This document shows, piece after piece, positions 19,319 to 29,377 of a stretch of DNA of 64,000 nucleotides. The stretch spans positions 559,802 through 623,801 of the forward strand of contig LT598455.1 of the NCBI GenBank assembly GCA_900074725.1. Direction: 5' to 3'. Origin of the DNA: Lachancea dasiensis (Eukaryota; Ascomycota; Saccharomycetes; Saccharomycetales; Saccharomycetaceae). The translations under genes were made by a program, and so were the position numbers. The stretch's first letter is position 1. Each line of letters begins with the position of its first letter. The notes below the pieces were generated by a model. That model did not search any database, had not been told where the DNA came from, and saw nothing but the letters and a program-made list of their open reading frames with translations.

Positions 19319-20383
19319 TTACACATCGCTCAAGTATAGATTGAGCCCAATAAGAATTATAATACAAATTATCCAGGCCATGGCCTCAGTCCGATAATCG
19401 GTTCTTTGCTTGCCATCTAACAAAGCCAGCACTTGATCCAATTTTTGCGAATTTGTTCGAAGAGTCTCGTCGATGGCGTACAAATGAGAATTTCCAGTCT
19501 TTGGTCTATCTATGCTCATTTCCAGTTCGTCAAGGTCAGGTTTATCATCGTCATCGTCATCTAATTGTCGCAGAGATAACTCTACGCCGGAAGAATTCGA
19601 CTTGAGGCTGGTGTGGGCAGAAGGCGATCGGGATTCATTCCAAGAGGAATCCCACTCTTGACTTATCTCTGGATTTTTACCGGATATAATTTTTTTCCAC
19701 CTTGATTCGAGTTCTTTTCTGTTGGGACCACTGCTCAGCCCTTGTTCGCCCGACGACAGATAGCCTAGTGGAACCGGCCTACCAAGGCGTTGTTTCAGCT
19801 CTTTGAAAGACTCTCGACGACGGCCACGGTCGACGTTCGTTCTGAAGTGCGTTGAGCGAGGCTCCTTGAACACTCTCCGCGGAATTGCTTGAACTCTCAG
19901 AGTTCGACCTTCATTGGGCCACAGCCGCTCACTGCTTGGTGAGCGCGAAGAAACAAGACTCTTGGTAGATCTCAACTCCGGTGTGAAGTGCAGTTCTTGC
20001 TCCATTTCATCTTTCGACCTTGGTCTCACCTCCGTAATTTTAGGATTGAATGGGTTAGACACCACTTCAGGTTTTATTGTCACTGTTTCCGATTGTTCTT
20101 GTTGAAGCGTTGCTCCACGATGTGAGCCCTGCTGATTTTGGTATTTCGGCAAAAATGTTAGTCGCTTGTAGTTATCCTGGGGATTCGCTTCATGCGACGA
20201 TCCAGCAACAGATGTAGAATTGTCAGATATAATAGAGTCTCGATGGTTTCTTTGGTTTTCCTCCCTGACGTGCAGCTTCTGTGCCCTGTTGTACAGTTCG
20301 TTAATTCGGGCGACTCGAGCTTCGCTGGCCAGTCGATTTTCATATGAGGGGAGGTTCAAACGGTTGGTATTAAGGGAATCCAT
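19319..20383 (-). CDS. KAR1: Spindle-pole-body half-bridge protein Kar1
   Basis: The 354-residue product is hydrophilic, Ser/Arg-rich and ends in a single tail-anchor helix, AMAWIICIIILIGLNLYL, with only two to three residues after it. Kar1 (433 aa in S. cerevisiae) is a tail-anchored component of the half bridge that binds centrin Cdc31 and is needed for spindle-pole duplication and karyogamy. Overall sequence conservation is low, so the call depends on the C-terminal anchor plus exact synteny (YNL187W-KAR1-SRP1). Shorter length than the S. cerevisiae protein is consistent with loss of low-complexity sequence. Confidence 0.85.
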   Translation of the reverse strand: MDSLNTNRLNLPSYENRLASEARVARINELYNRAQKLHVREENQRNHRDSIISDNSTSVAGSSHEANPQDNYKRLTFLPKYQNQQGSHRGATLQQEQSETVTIKPEVVSNPFNPKITEVRPRSKDEMEQELHFTPELRSTKSLVSSRSPSSERLWPNEGRTLRVQAIPRRVFKEPRSTHFRTNVDRGRRRESFKELKQRLGRPVPLGYLSSGEQGLSSGPNRKELESRWKKIISGKNPEISQEWDSSWNESRSPSAHTSLKSNSSGVELSLRQLDDDDDDKPDLDELEMSIDRPKTGNSHLYAIDETLRTNSQKLDQVLALLDGKQRTDYRTEAMAWIICIIILIGLNLYLSDV

Positions 20384-20744
20384 TCATCTATTCGTGACAG
20401 CATGAATTATGAGAATACGGCAGATAGCTAAAACTCGCTCACTTAAACTTTTTAGTTATCTGCTGACTCTTGTGTTTATGAAGAAACCTCGACTACAATG
20501 AAATATCTTGATATTATTTATTCTTGTACAAATCAATATCTAAACAAAGGAATGCGATGATGAAGACACCGAGAAACACAGCTGCTTGAAGAAAGTAACT
20601 TTACAAGATGATGAGGTTCATCAAAGGATTTGGAGGCTGAAAAATGTAAATTTGGTGAACTTTCCTTCCTGGTGTTGGGCCTGTAAGCTTATATATAATT
20701 CCGGTAACTTTATAGCAGCGTTGAGACTAGAGATAGCAGATATA
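20384..20744. other. KAR1 upstream / SRP1 downstream spacer
   Basis: 361 bases, AT-rich. It holds the SRP1 3' end and KAR1 promoter. No gene is seen. Confidence 0.5.
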
Positions 20745-22367
20745 TTAATTAAAGTTGAATTGCTGGTTGACATTTGACCCGAAACCAAAAGTGTTGCCCG
20801 CAGTTTGAGGTGCCATGCTTTCGTCCAAAGCATCGTCGTCCTCGCCGAAATATTGTTCGATGATGTTAAATGCCTTTTCGTAAATTTTCTCGTTCTCGTT
20901 TTGTTGGCACTTGAAAATCTTTTCGACACCGCCAGCGCGTTCTATGTAGTCGGCATTTTCATTGATATGCAAACCGCGAGCTTCTTTATCAGCTTCTCCC
21001 ATCTTCAATACGTTTTCCAACGCGTCGAGCGTGACCTCGATGATTCTGTTGTCAGCAATGTCCAACAAGTCGCAAAGCGGTTTTATACAGCCCTGAGAAA
21101 CTAGGTACCTGATAATCTCAGGCTTTTGGAGCCCCCCTGAAGATGCATTGGAAATGGCCCAGCAAGCTTCCTTCTTTGTCTTGTAATCGGCAACTTCCAA
21201 GAGCTTGACGAGAGGTGGTATCAAGTTGGCGTCGATAGCTGCTTGGATTTGGTCTGTGTTACCAGCCGTTATATTAGAGATCGTCCAGCACGCCTCTTTA
21301 CGGATGGATTCCTTGGTGGATGTGAGAAGATGTCTCAATGCACTTAGGACGCCGCTGTTGATCACGACTTGAGTTTGAAGATCGTTACCAGTAACAATAT
21401 TTCCCACGGCTCGCAAAGCTGGCGTTTGCACCAGAGTAGACTGGTGATTCAAAAGCTCGACAAGTCTCTTAGGGATTCTAGCGTCGATGACCGCTTGGAT
21501 ATTGTTGGCAGGGCCATCAGAAAGGTATGAGATGGCCCAACTTGCGTCGACCAGGGTTTCTGTATCCATAGAGTAAATGAGCTTGGCCAGAGTTGGCAGC
21601 GATTGGGAGACAACTGACCAATCTGGTTGGGGCTTCTTGCCCCTGCACAAGTTGGATAATGTCCAAGTGGCAGTTCTGATAAGAGATGTCTTGCTCAAGT
21701 CAAAGAGAGCTAGGATAGGCTGCATGGCACCACAACTCAATACGTAGTCCCTGTAACCAGTCGAATCTCCAGCGACGTTCCCGAGGGCCCAAATGGCCTG
21801 TTCTTTGACTTCGACGGAGCCCGAGTATAGCAACTGGATAAACAGAGGGACCGCCCCGGCCTCCACAACAATCTTAGTCTGGTCGGAAGATCCCGATGCA
21901 ATGTTTGTAAGAGCCCAAGCTGCTTCAAGCTGCAACATTTCGGGCTGATTTTCGTTCATAAAGTTCACCAAGTTGGGCACCACTCCAGACTGAATTACCG
22001 TATCGATTGGGGGGCGATGTTCCCGTGAGAGGATTTGACGAAATTTGACCGTGGCGTTCAATTGCTCCTGGAGGTCTCCCGAATTGATCTGCTGGATCAT
22101 TTGAGGGAGCTCTTGTTGCAATTGCGCGTAGAACTGTTGGTCTGCGGTGCTGGTCGCCTCATCGTCGTCCTCCGAATCTGCACCATCTGTTGGTGCATTG
22201 AAGTTCCTTCTTTTTGCCAAAGCCTCATCTCTTTTTGCCTTTCTAAGTTCCACCTGTTGGGTATCTCTGCGACGGCGTAACTCATCGGCAGAAAATCTGC
22301 CCTTGTTTTTGAAGTTGGTACGTCTGTACTCGGGAACAAACTTGTTTGAAGAAGATTCACCGTCCAT
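20745..22367 (-). CDS. SRP1: Importin alpha (karyopherin alpha)
   Basis: The 540-residue product carries classical NLS cargo to importin beta for nuclear import. Residues about 10-60 form the importin-beta-binding domain, rich in Arg/Lys ([21 protein letters not shown]). About ten Armadillo repeats follow, with the NLS-binding signatures [37 protein letters not shown] and WTISNITAG. The C terminus is acidic ([12 protein letters not shown]) with FG-like residues. Length matches S. cerevisiae Srp1 (542 aa). The frame is open 38 codons upstream, but the family start [15 protein letters not shown] is ATG 22367. Confidence 0.98.
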   Translation of the reverse strand: MDGESSSNKFVPEYRRTNFKNKGRFSADELRRRRDTQQVELRKAKRDEALAKRRNFNAPTDGADSEDDDEATSTADQQFYAQLQQELPQMIQQINSGDLQEQLNATVKFRQILSREHRPPIDTVIQSGVVPNLVNFMNENQPEMLQLEAAWALTNIASGSSDQTKIVVEAGAVPLFIQLLYSGSVEVKEQAIWALGNVAGDSTGYRDYVLSCGAMQPILALFDLSKTSLIRTATWTLSNLCRGKKPQPDWSVVSQSLPTLAKLIYSMDTETLVDASWAISYLSDGPANNIQAVIDARIPKRLVELLNHQSTLVQTPALRAVGNIVTGNDLQTQVVINSGVLSALRHLLTSTKESIRKEACWTISNITAGNTDQIQAAIDANLIPPLVKLLEVADYKTKKEACWAISNASSGGLQKPEIIRYLVSQGCIKPLCDLLDIADNRIIEVTLDALENVLKMGEADKEARGLHINENADYIERAGGVEKIFKCQQNENEKIYEKAFNIIEQYFGEDDDALDESMAPQTAGNTFGFGSNVNQQFNFN

Positions 22368-23407
22368 AATGTTAATGCACAAAGTTACACCTAGAAGCTC
22401 GGCCTTGAGTCCTCTGATGGTGAGACTTGCTAAGGTTGTTAACGGGACCACCGCTCTATCCTTCACAAAATTTTCGCACATTTGTCGACATCATTACACA
22501 CGTACAAGACTTGGAATGTCAAAGACCTGGTTTCTGAAATATCAGCCAACGAGGGCCCTAGAACTATTCTATAATATCGCTTCGTTTCAGTCTGATCCCA
22601 GTTAGTTTCCCACTTTTTTTTGGGTTCAAAACGGGGTCTTTTAAGCTCTACAAAAAATGAATCTGGTCAAGCGAGTATTCGTGGTATGATTAATCAGTTT
22701 CACTGACACAAGGAGAGTCCAGTTAACGGGTACTGCGAACAATTGGTTTTGATTGGAATTGAGCGAGTCTCATCCGAAAGTTTTCGCGTCTTTCTCTTGT
22801 TAATTTGTGAAGTATCACAATAAAGTGTTGACTTCATAACTCTGGCCATCGCCATCAAAATTACAATGAATGCAAAAAAGCAGCTCTTCATTTCAACTTA
22901 AAGTTGCCCGCAACCGACGTAGCAAGCTCAGTATGCCCGCGAATAATTCACTTTGTCAAAAGGATGTACTATTTCCCGCCTGATGGGAGAACGCTTCGCA
23001 AAGCCTTTGTCTCAACGGTCGTAAGTAGAAGCCTTCTCGCCTCCTCATCACTGGGGCTGCCCAGACACAATAGCTAGCTGGCACACACATTCATTCAAAT
23101 ATATAAAAAGATAGATTAGGACGGAAGGACAAGCATCGGCACACACATCAAGCGACACACACGCGCAGCAACAATCGTTTACACTCGCATGCGGGCAACA
23201 CACACGCCCACACACAAGCACAAACATATCAACACACACACGCACAAACACACACACGCACACACACACACACACACTCACTCAAAAAATTTAACAACAA
23301 AGCACCACACACTTCACAGGTACAGTTGCAACCGGGAGAAAACACACATATCCCCACAACAGCAACCGGCGAAGTAATATGGATAATACTTTACGAAAAA
23401 AAACCGC
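22368..23407. other. SRP1 promoter and CA-rich spacer
   Basis: About 1 kb between SRP1 and the YNL190W-like gene. The right half contains a long CA/CAC-rich tract listed separately. No gene is seen; minus-strand frames there are low-complexity Val/Cys runs from the repeat. Confidence 0.5.
23195..23283 (+). repeat. CA-rich microsatellite
   Basis: An impure (CA)n tract with CACACG interruptions, purest at about 23258-23278. It lies just 3' of the YNL190W-like gene. Such tracts are mutable and can form Z-DNA; no function is implied. Confidence 0.85.
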
Positions 23408-23932
23408 TTACAACAACATTAGGGCACCAACAAGGGCAGCGGAGCCAACGGTTAGGCCCAAAACCTTGTGAGCACCGTCGAAGTCAGATGGTGCTGCGTT
23501 GACGGCGGCGTCCTTGGCGTAGACAGTTGAAGTTGGGTTGCTAGTCTTGTTAAACTTACCGTACTTATGAGTACCGGTAGATGTTGGCTCTTCGGAAGGC
23601 GAGGTCTTGTTAAACTTACCGTACTTATGAGTACCGGTAGATGTTGGCTCTTCGGAAGGCGAGGTCTTGTTAAACTTACCGTACTTATGAGTACCGGTAG
23701 ATGTTGGCTCTTCGGAAGGCGAGGTCTTGTCGAACCTACCGTACTTATGAGTACCGCTAGTTGTTGGCTCTTCGGAAGGCGAAGTCTTGTTGAACTTGCC
23801 CGCCTTGTGCGTTCCGGTCGTGGTAGTGATGGTGGTGGTAATACCATCACCGGTTTGTTTGTCGCCACCAGAAGCCATTGCAATGGCTGACACTGCAGCT
23901 AAAGCTCCAATGCTGACTCCCGTAACCTTCAT
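23408..23932 (-). CDS. YNL190W-like repetitive GPI cell-wall protein (hydrophilin type)
   Basis: The 174-residue product has a signal peptide (MKVTGVSIGALAAVSAIAMA), a Thr-rich stretch, five 20-residue repeats built on THKYGKFNKTS plus SPSEEPT spacers (about residues 40-130), and a hydrophobic C-terminal tail preceded by small residues, as for GPI anchoring. S. cerevisiae YNL190W has the same THKYGKFNKTS repeat and a cell-wall location; it is classed as a hydrophilin. Four of the five repeats keep an N-K-T sequon, while the second has DKT, so repeated N-glycosylation is possible. Place between SRP1 and DUG3 matches YNL189W-YNL191W. Function is unknown beyond a link to desiccation tolerance in S. 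cerevisiae. Confidence 0.92.
   Translation of the reverse strand: MKVTGVSIGALAAVSAIAMASGGDKQTGDGITTTITTTTGTHKAGKFNKTSPSEEPTTSGTHKYGRFDKTSPSEEPTSTGTHKYGKFNKTSPSEEPTSTGTHKYGKFNKTSPSEEPTSTGTHKYGKFNKTSNPTSTVYAKDAAVNAAPSDFDGAHKVLGLTVGSAALVGALMLL
23546..23830 (-). repeat. 60-bp tandem repeats inside the YNL190W-like gene
   Basis: Units start at 23546, 23606, 23666, 23726 and 23786 (the last partial). The first three are nearly identical in DNA and the fourth and fifth have diverged, so recent homogenisation seems likely. Because 60 is a multiple of three, other frames also stay open, giving false ORFs on both strands. Confidence 0.93.
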
Positions 23933-25344
23933 GGCAGCTTTAAATTCGAAATTTCGAGTCGGAAAACAGAGGGTTAAACAATCTCAAAACTTTAAAAGAG
24001 CTCTGTGTGAAACTTTGAAGGTGTGCTTTCTCAGTTCCAAACGTGTGGTCCTTTCAGTTGTGTATCCGTTTGTCCTCCCTGACCTAAATTCCTGTAAACC
24101 GAGTTCAAGAAAGAGAAACGGTCGCCCTAAACCTCTGCAAAAATCTTCTGCTTTTAAAGAACCGGCAATCTTTTCACGCAAACAATCCCAGAAAAATTTC
24201 CGTCACGGATATTCGCTCAATAGGAGTGCCAGGAGAAACTTTCATCGCCGTTTGGAAATTCCCTCTGCAATCTAATCGCTCACGCACGCTGTGCTCACGC
24301 TTATATCACACTACCTTAGACCAGCCAACCAGAACTCTATTTTTTTTTTCTTTCAGAGACCCACAACAACACGGATGATGTTTACCATCCCCGCCGTAGC
24401 CGGTTCCGCGCTTTCTCTTGTACGGTGTTCCTGAGGTCGAATGCAGGTTGCTAGTGGCGTAGAAGACAGGCCCAATGTAGTTGTCAAGTGCTGCACACAA
24501 ATTTCGGATAGCTCGCAGTGATAGCTGGACGACTTGGAGCACGCAGTTAGGAAAGACCAAAACAATAACAAGAGCCCGCCATGAGCTTGCCAAAAGCGCG
24601 GTGTTCTGTGTCTGTCCAGAAAATCGGATTTCAAACACGCAGCAAGGAGACGACAGCACATGGAAGAGACACCAGTCTCGCCGGAGACACGGGGGCCACG
24701 CCGCTAGGCCACCTTAATCATGTAGACAGTCCTCAAAACGCCTTGTATGCCATGTCGTTTTATTCTGCTTGAAATTTTGCAGGTAGCTGTCTCTTTCGAC
24801 ACTGCATGGAAACGGAAACGGAGCTAAGGTCTTACCATGGAAAGCGAGCTTCTAGGAGCCTGACTCTTTGTAGCCCGAAAGTGTCTTCTCGGAAAATACC
24901 GAATTGTAAGATCACCCTCGACCCACGTAAACGACCAGGTTAACGCCAAAACCCAGCTTGCGCGCCCATCGCAATCCCTGAACATCACCAGCACGCCAGA
25001 AAGACTGCGACCCGATATTTCTACACCTGGAAGCTGCTCTTTCACGCCCTGTGGCCCTTTCTGGTGTTTCTGTTGTCTGACAATAGTGGTTGGCAGAAGA
25101 CAAAGATATAGCCGCCCACCTCTGCCAAACAAATAGTGAGCCTTCGAAAACAAACAGGAGCCAAGAACAATAAGGCAAACATATTCAGCATTGAAAGTGG
25201 TCATATTTAATCATTACGAACTTCAACATAGCAGTAGCCATTGTGGCCGAGGATTGAGAATTCTAAATTACCGAAGGGGCATATGTGTGTGGAGTCCTCC
25301 TTAGCTTATGTTTAGATTTGGAAGCGTGGGAAGACAGCTGGCTC
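23933..25344. other. Spacer upstream of the YNL190W-like gene
   Basis: About 1.4 kb. Several overlapping frames of 80-160 codons occur on both strands (23787-24275, 24306-24661, 24824-25204), none with a recognisable motif, so I treat it as a long promoter plus the 3' end of the YDL218W-like gene. Confidence 0.45.
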
Positions 25345-26475
25345 TTAGATTGGGTGTCCAGTGCTTATATTAGGGTTTCCATCAGTTCTGGGGTTTACTG
25401 AGGTGTCAGTCACGATGGGCTGGTTCCCAGAGTAAGTTGTATTATTCATTACGTTCGGGTCGGTGGAGGGACTGGTTGCGTCGGCCGTGGTGGGATTAGT
25501 ATTGGTAGCGTGAGGATCCATTTCGGTTGCTCCCGAGACATTGCGTCTGTGGTCAGAGTCTGCAAGCTTGTCGTTGTGGACTCCGTTGTAGGTGGAATCC
25601 CCAGTGGAGAAGGTGTGCTGGTCGTGGCCAGCTCCAGTAACTCCCGCGGCATGTCCCAGGGCTTCAGTGTCGCTGCGCTCTGCGTCACTGACGCGGAGGC
25701 CAGTGTGGGGGTTGAGTTTTAATCCTGCGTTCTTATAAGGCTGCCACAACGAGCTAGAGCGACCACCACTTCTTGCCAACAAAGGCTTAATGACAAGCAG
25801 CCCAATCAGTATGGGCGAAACAATAAACAAAATGGTAGCCATACCGGAAAACGCAATAGCAGCCTGCGAGCTACGACAGGCCCGCATGTGGGCATTGCTG
25901 GTGTAACGGCCGGTGTACGGGTCGTAGGACCCCCCAGCGTTGACAAAATCCGAAAACGACCCGTACTGCGAATTGTACGTGTTGGTGGAACTGAGGCCGC
26001 ATGTCCTGGAACCGTGCGCTTTGGCCAGAACGATAAACGCTACCAACCACAAGATCGTCATAATCGCCTCCAAAATTAAGTACAGCCCGGGCATCAAAAA
26101 CCTGTGCAAGACGGGTGCCAAGATACACAGCATTAATAGGTAGAAAGTCGAAATGCAAGCAACAGCCAAGCCATAATTTGTTTTGCGGCTTCCGTGGTAT
26201 TCGTAGCCTTTCAGCACATACGCCAGGAGCCCCAGCACGATCACGCTCGCAACAAACTGCAAAAAACGAAGCGAGATCAACAAAAAATCTGTGGCCACGA
26301 TTCCTGCTTTGAGAAGCTTTCTCTTTCCCGACTTATTCTCCTCCACATCCTCATGGCGCCGCCCCCACGCTGCGTTCTCATCATGGGGAGCCGCAGTCGT
26401 CATTCCGGGTATTTCAGTAGCTCCACCTGGCGCGGTGACTCTAGGATTATTTGGGTAAGTATCGGTTGCCGACAT
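25345..26475 (-). CDS. YDL218W-like four-helix (MARVEL-type) membrane protein
   Basis: The 376-residue product has a hydrophilic N terminus (about 1-55), four hydrophobic helices (about 60-85, 97-120, 128-150 and 205-230) and a long hydrophilic Ser/Thr/Asn-rich tail (about 245-376). The loop before the last helix contains cysteines. This is the layout of fungal MARVEL-domain and eisosome-associated membrane proteins. The assignment to YDL218W, a starvation- and stress-induced gene of unknown function in S. cerevisiae, relies mainly on place between YNL190W and DUG3/DTD1 (YDL219W). I cannot verify residue-level orthology. Confidence 0.65.
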   Translation of the reverse strand: MSATDTYPNNPRVTAPGGATEIPGMTTAAPHDENAAWGRRHEDVEENKSGKRKLLKAGIVATDFLLISLRFLQFVASVIVLGLLAYVLKGYEYHGSRKTNYGLAVACISTFYLLMLCILAPVLHRFLMPGLYLILEAIMTILWLVAFIVLAKAHGSRTCGLSSTNTYNSQYGSFSDFVNAGGSYDPYTGRYTSNAHMRACRSSQAAIAFSGMATILFIVSPILIGLLVIKPLLARSGGRSSSLWQPYKNAGLKLNPHTGLRVSDAERSDTEALGHAAGVTGAGHDQHTFSTGDSTYNGVHNDKLADSDHRRNVSGATEMDPHATNTNPTTADATSPSTDPNVMNNTTYSGNQPIVTDTSVNPRTDGNPNISTGHPI

Positions 26476-26568
26476 CAGTATCTTTCGTATCCGAAAAAGC
26501 CGTATAGCCTATAGTCCCGGACTCTAATGTCAATTCTGTCTTCTTGTTCGCCGATGACAGCCTGCTCT

Positions 26569-26577
26569 CTTTATATA
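26569..26577 (-). promoter_or_regulatory. TATA box of the YDL218W-like gene
   Basis: On the minus strand this reads TATATAAAG, about 95 bases upstream of the ATG at 26475. Position and sequence fit a regulated yeast promoter. Confidence 0.55.
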
Positions 26578-27154
26578 CAATTAAATGTCACTCTACTGTG
26601 ACAGAATAACCCTATAACCCTTGGATGCCAGACAGCAAAACACACATTAGGTGCCAAACTGTCATACTGTGGGCAGGCACGGGCACCCCTTCAAAATCAA
26701 ACGGCTTTCTCTCTCTTCAAGTAGCTGGTTGCAACGTCCAAAGACCGCCAAGAACTAAAATCCGACTTGTTAACATTAGGCGATTGGCAGCAAAACCGTA
26801 GAGCGCAGGCATCTTTACCGTCCTGCGGTTTAATCTCGCTAGGTTTCGCCAACAGGTCCAGACCAAGTTTAGACAGCTCAAGTGCGCTTGCTAAGCCAGC
26901 TGTGGTCGTCTGACTGTTCCTGGGGACACATGCCCTGTAGCCCATTGTCCAGGCGAGCATGCAACTTCATATCACTTCGTCCTTTAGCGTCGCTCATCAT
27001 ACATTACATAAGCAGATTAAGTAATCAGCGTCCAAAGCTCAAAACTGGCCAGTGGCCACTCCAAACCACCTCATCAAAGCACCTAAGCCAAGCACAATAG
27101 CAGCAGCTGCGGCACGGCCATCCACAGCGTCTTCTCCTTGTCTCTCTACCGCTC
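26578..27154. other. Spacer between the YDL218W-like gene and DUG3
   Basis: About 580 bases. An 87-codon minus-strand frame at 26697-26960 has an ATG but no recognisable motif; I do not call it a gene. Confidence 0.45.
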
Positions 27155-28300
27155 CTAGGCCAACGCTATGGCTGCAGACGTATGAGGTCTGGAACGACCT
27201 TCTCTCTCCAGCGGCGGGACGTTCTTCTCTACTGGCTTTGACACCGGCACTGAGCCCATGAGACCTTTGCTTTCCGCCAAAGAGGAGCTGCGCAGGTATA
27301 GCGGATCCTCCTGGAAATATTCGTCGATGATAGGATGCAGTAGAACCGTCTGATTCTTGATGGTGAGAATACTGTTGGTCGGCACGGTGGTCCAATCACC
27401 TCTCTCAAACGTTAGTGGCTCAGAAGCCACCATGATGACGTCTTGATTTCTATCCAGACGCTCCATGCGGTATTCGCCTGGCGCGTACTCCACGAAACTG
27501 GAGCCACAGGAGAAGTGCAATGAGGCCGCCTCGTCCGTCTTGGAAGTCACGTAGCGCGAAACCACAACACTGGAGCCGTCTGTGACGGCAAAATTCAGGA
27601 TCGACGGCTCCGCGTGTGTGTCGCCTGCGTTGGCCTCGAGCGTCCATTCCTTGATATATTGAATAGTTTGCAGCATACACTTGCGCAGGGTGGCATGCCC
27701 GAAATCGCCACGCTTGTTGGCTGTGTCACACCCCATCTTGTCCAGCGTGTCGAGAAACAGCGCAAATGCACACTCGGAGTCGGTGCTGCCTTGGATCAAG
27801 TTGAAATACTCATCCTCCAAATGAGCCAGAAACCGTCTTTTGATCTTGCGGAAATTGGAGATACCCCCGTTGTGCATGAAGGTAATGCTGTGGTAGGTGA
27901 ACGGATGACAATTGGTCTCCGACAACACCCCATACGTGGATGCCCGTACATGCGCGAAGATCAGTGCAGATTTGGTCTTTTCTGCCAAAACGTCTAGGTT
28001 TTGGTTGTTCCATGCCGGTGTGATGGCCTTGAACAAACAGGGTCCATCTTCTTCAAGCTCTTCGTCTAGCGGGTAGTACGCTACTCCGAAGCCATCTCCG
28101 TTGATAGGTCTCCTTCTGTCCAGCCGAAGTCGACTATCGAACGATTGTTTTATGATGGAGTGCGCTGGTCTCGTCAGCAAATGCGATAAACGCAATGGTT
28201 CCTTACCTGCGAATCCAAGCCGTCGTTAGAAAATGTCTAGAGACAAATAACATCCTATGTGACCTGCCAACATACCTTTGAAGATTAGGAAACGACACAT
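27155..28300 (-). CDS. DUG3: Glutamine amidotransferase-type subunit of the glutathione-degrading Dug complex (one intron)
   Basis: Spliced CDS is exon 1 28276-28300 and exon 2 27155-28206, giving 358 residues (S. cerevisiae Dug3 is 357). Dug2-Dug3 releases glutamate from glutathione in the cytosol. The N terminus reads MCRFLIFKGKEPLRLSHLL; Cys2 is the class II amidotransferase nucleophile after Met removal. Other signatures are RRPINGDGFGVAYY, FAHVRAST, CHPFTYHSITFMHNGGISNF and DSECAFALF. Without the intron the frame would begin only at a TTG codon and lack the catalytic Cys, so the exon is required. The 5' site is GTATGT, the branch point TTCTAAC and the 3' site CAG. Synteny is YNL191W next to DTD1. 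Confidence 0.93.
28207..28275 (-). other. DUG3 intron
   Basis: A 69-base intron with GTATGT at 28275-28270, branch point TTCTAAC at 28225-28231 and CAG ending at 28207. It splits codon 9 (AAA G|GT AAG). If retained, translation stops after 24 codons, so splicing decides whether enzyme is made. S. cerevisiae YNL191W is, to my knowledge, intronless. Confidence 0.88.
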
Positions 28301-28614
28301 CTGCTGCTAGTGGGATGCGACTGTAAGTCCAGAAAACAACAAAAGCCGCGTATGAGAAAATGAACGATATCCTGGATTGCAAACAACTCAGCACTTGACC
28401 CAGAACCGTGTCCAAACTCTAATTGGCTCTATCGGTCTTTGGGTACTACATGATATATACGTTGTATTTAATTAGAGCTGTGGCATTTTTTCCAACCAGC
28501 TGACCGACTTCTCTACAAAGAAAACAGCGACAGCGAGCGGTCCTACGTGGATCCTTTATCGTTATCGAATACATCTCGGTCTTTCAATACACCCGTTCTT
28601 TGGTGTCGAAGCTT
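28301..28614. other. DUG3 promoter / DTD1 3' spacer
   Basis: About 310 bases with nothing gene-like; it holds the DUG3 promoter and the DTD1 terminator. Confidence 0.5.
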
Positions 28615-29144
28615 TCAGTCGGTTGTATCTAGAATTAAGGTTACGGGCCCCTCATTGACTAACTCGCAGCTCATCATAGCTCCGAAAACACCGTCTTTGA
28701 CATTATCGTCTCCCAATTTTTCTCGCAATGCGGTTAGAAACGAATGGTAGAGGTCCTGCGCCAGGTGGCCTCTCTGCGCCAGGTGGAAGTCGGGCTTGGT
28801 TCCCTTTTTGGTGTTGGCCATCAGCGTGAATTGCGAAATGGAAAGAATCTGGCCGTTGACCTCTTGTATATTCTGTTTCCAGCCATATCCGGCGCCGTCG
28901 TCAAACGCCCGTAGCTTGACCACCTTATTGGTAAGTTTTTCGACGTCTTTAATGGTATCGTCGACGGAAATGCCAACTAATAGCATGTATCCTGTCTTGA
29001 TTCTGCAGCCACAGACGAATGGCGAGGTTAGTAGGAGAGTGGGTGAGGTCGACCTCAATGGGCGCCAAGTTGTACATACGCAGAGACCACTTGAGAGTCA
29101 ACGGTCACGGACGCCCGACTCACCTTCTGCAATACTATCTTCAT
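28615..29144 (-). CDS. DTD1: D-aminoacyl-tRNA deacylase (one intron)
   Basis: Spliced CDS is exon 1 29080-29144 and exon 2 28615-29002, giving 150 residues, exactly the S. cerevisiae Dtd1 length. The enzyme hydrolyses D-Tyr and other D-aminoacyl-tRNAs. Exon 1 encodes MKIVLQKVSRASVTVDSQVV, the family N terminus; exon 2 continues IKTGYMLLVGISVDD. Active-site motifs are SQFTL at 78-82 and the C-terminal NEGPVT at 138-143. Signals are GTATGT, a perfect TACTAAC and CAG. S. cerevisiae DTD1 (YDL219W) also has a short intron near its 5' end. A 147-codon unspliced frame reaching 29058 exists but lacks the conserved N terminus. Confidence 0.95.
29003..29079 (-). other. DTD1 intron
   Basis: A 77-base intron: GTATGT at 29079-29074, TACTAAC at 29027-29033, CAG ending at 29003. 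It splits an Ala codon (GC|A) and restores the conserved junction SAIKTGYMLL. Confidence 0.93.
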
Positions 29145-29377
29145 GATCGTGCTGGGGGTAGGTGTGCCGACTGTGAGTTCATCGTAGACTCTACTGGCCT
29201 CGAGCAGCTATACATGAAGTGGCTTTCATCACATGCATCAGGTGACAATGTACTCGCGACGGAGACCGGTTCTCAACCGAAGCTCGCGCAAACGACCCAC
29301 ACGCCTTCGCGGAGATGTGAGTGATACCTAATTGCCCAATTCTTAAAACTATACCGCGTTTTACATATACTTGTCGT

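Noticed and set aside
23150-23290. CA-rich tract considered as telomere-like sequence
   Set aside because: It lacks a telomerase-type unit and is a simple CA microsatellite inside conserved synteny.
23452-23890. 143- and 107-codon frames overlapping the YNL190W-like gene on both strands
   Set aside because: The 60-bp repeat period is a multiple of three, so any frame without a stop in one unit stays open. They are shadows of the repeat.
24306-24661. Two overlapping 102-117-codon minus-strand frames
   Set aside because: They occupy the same DNA in different frames, and neither has recognisable content.
24824-25204. 126-codon minus-strand frame
   Set aside because: Starts with an ATG and has a hydrophobic beginning, but no motif and no expected gene at this place.
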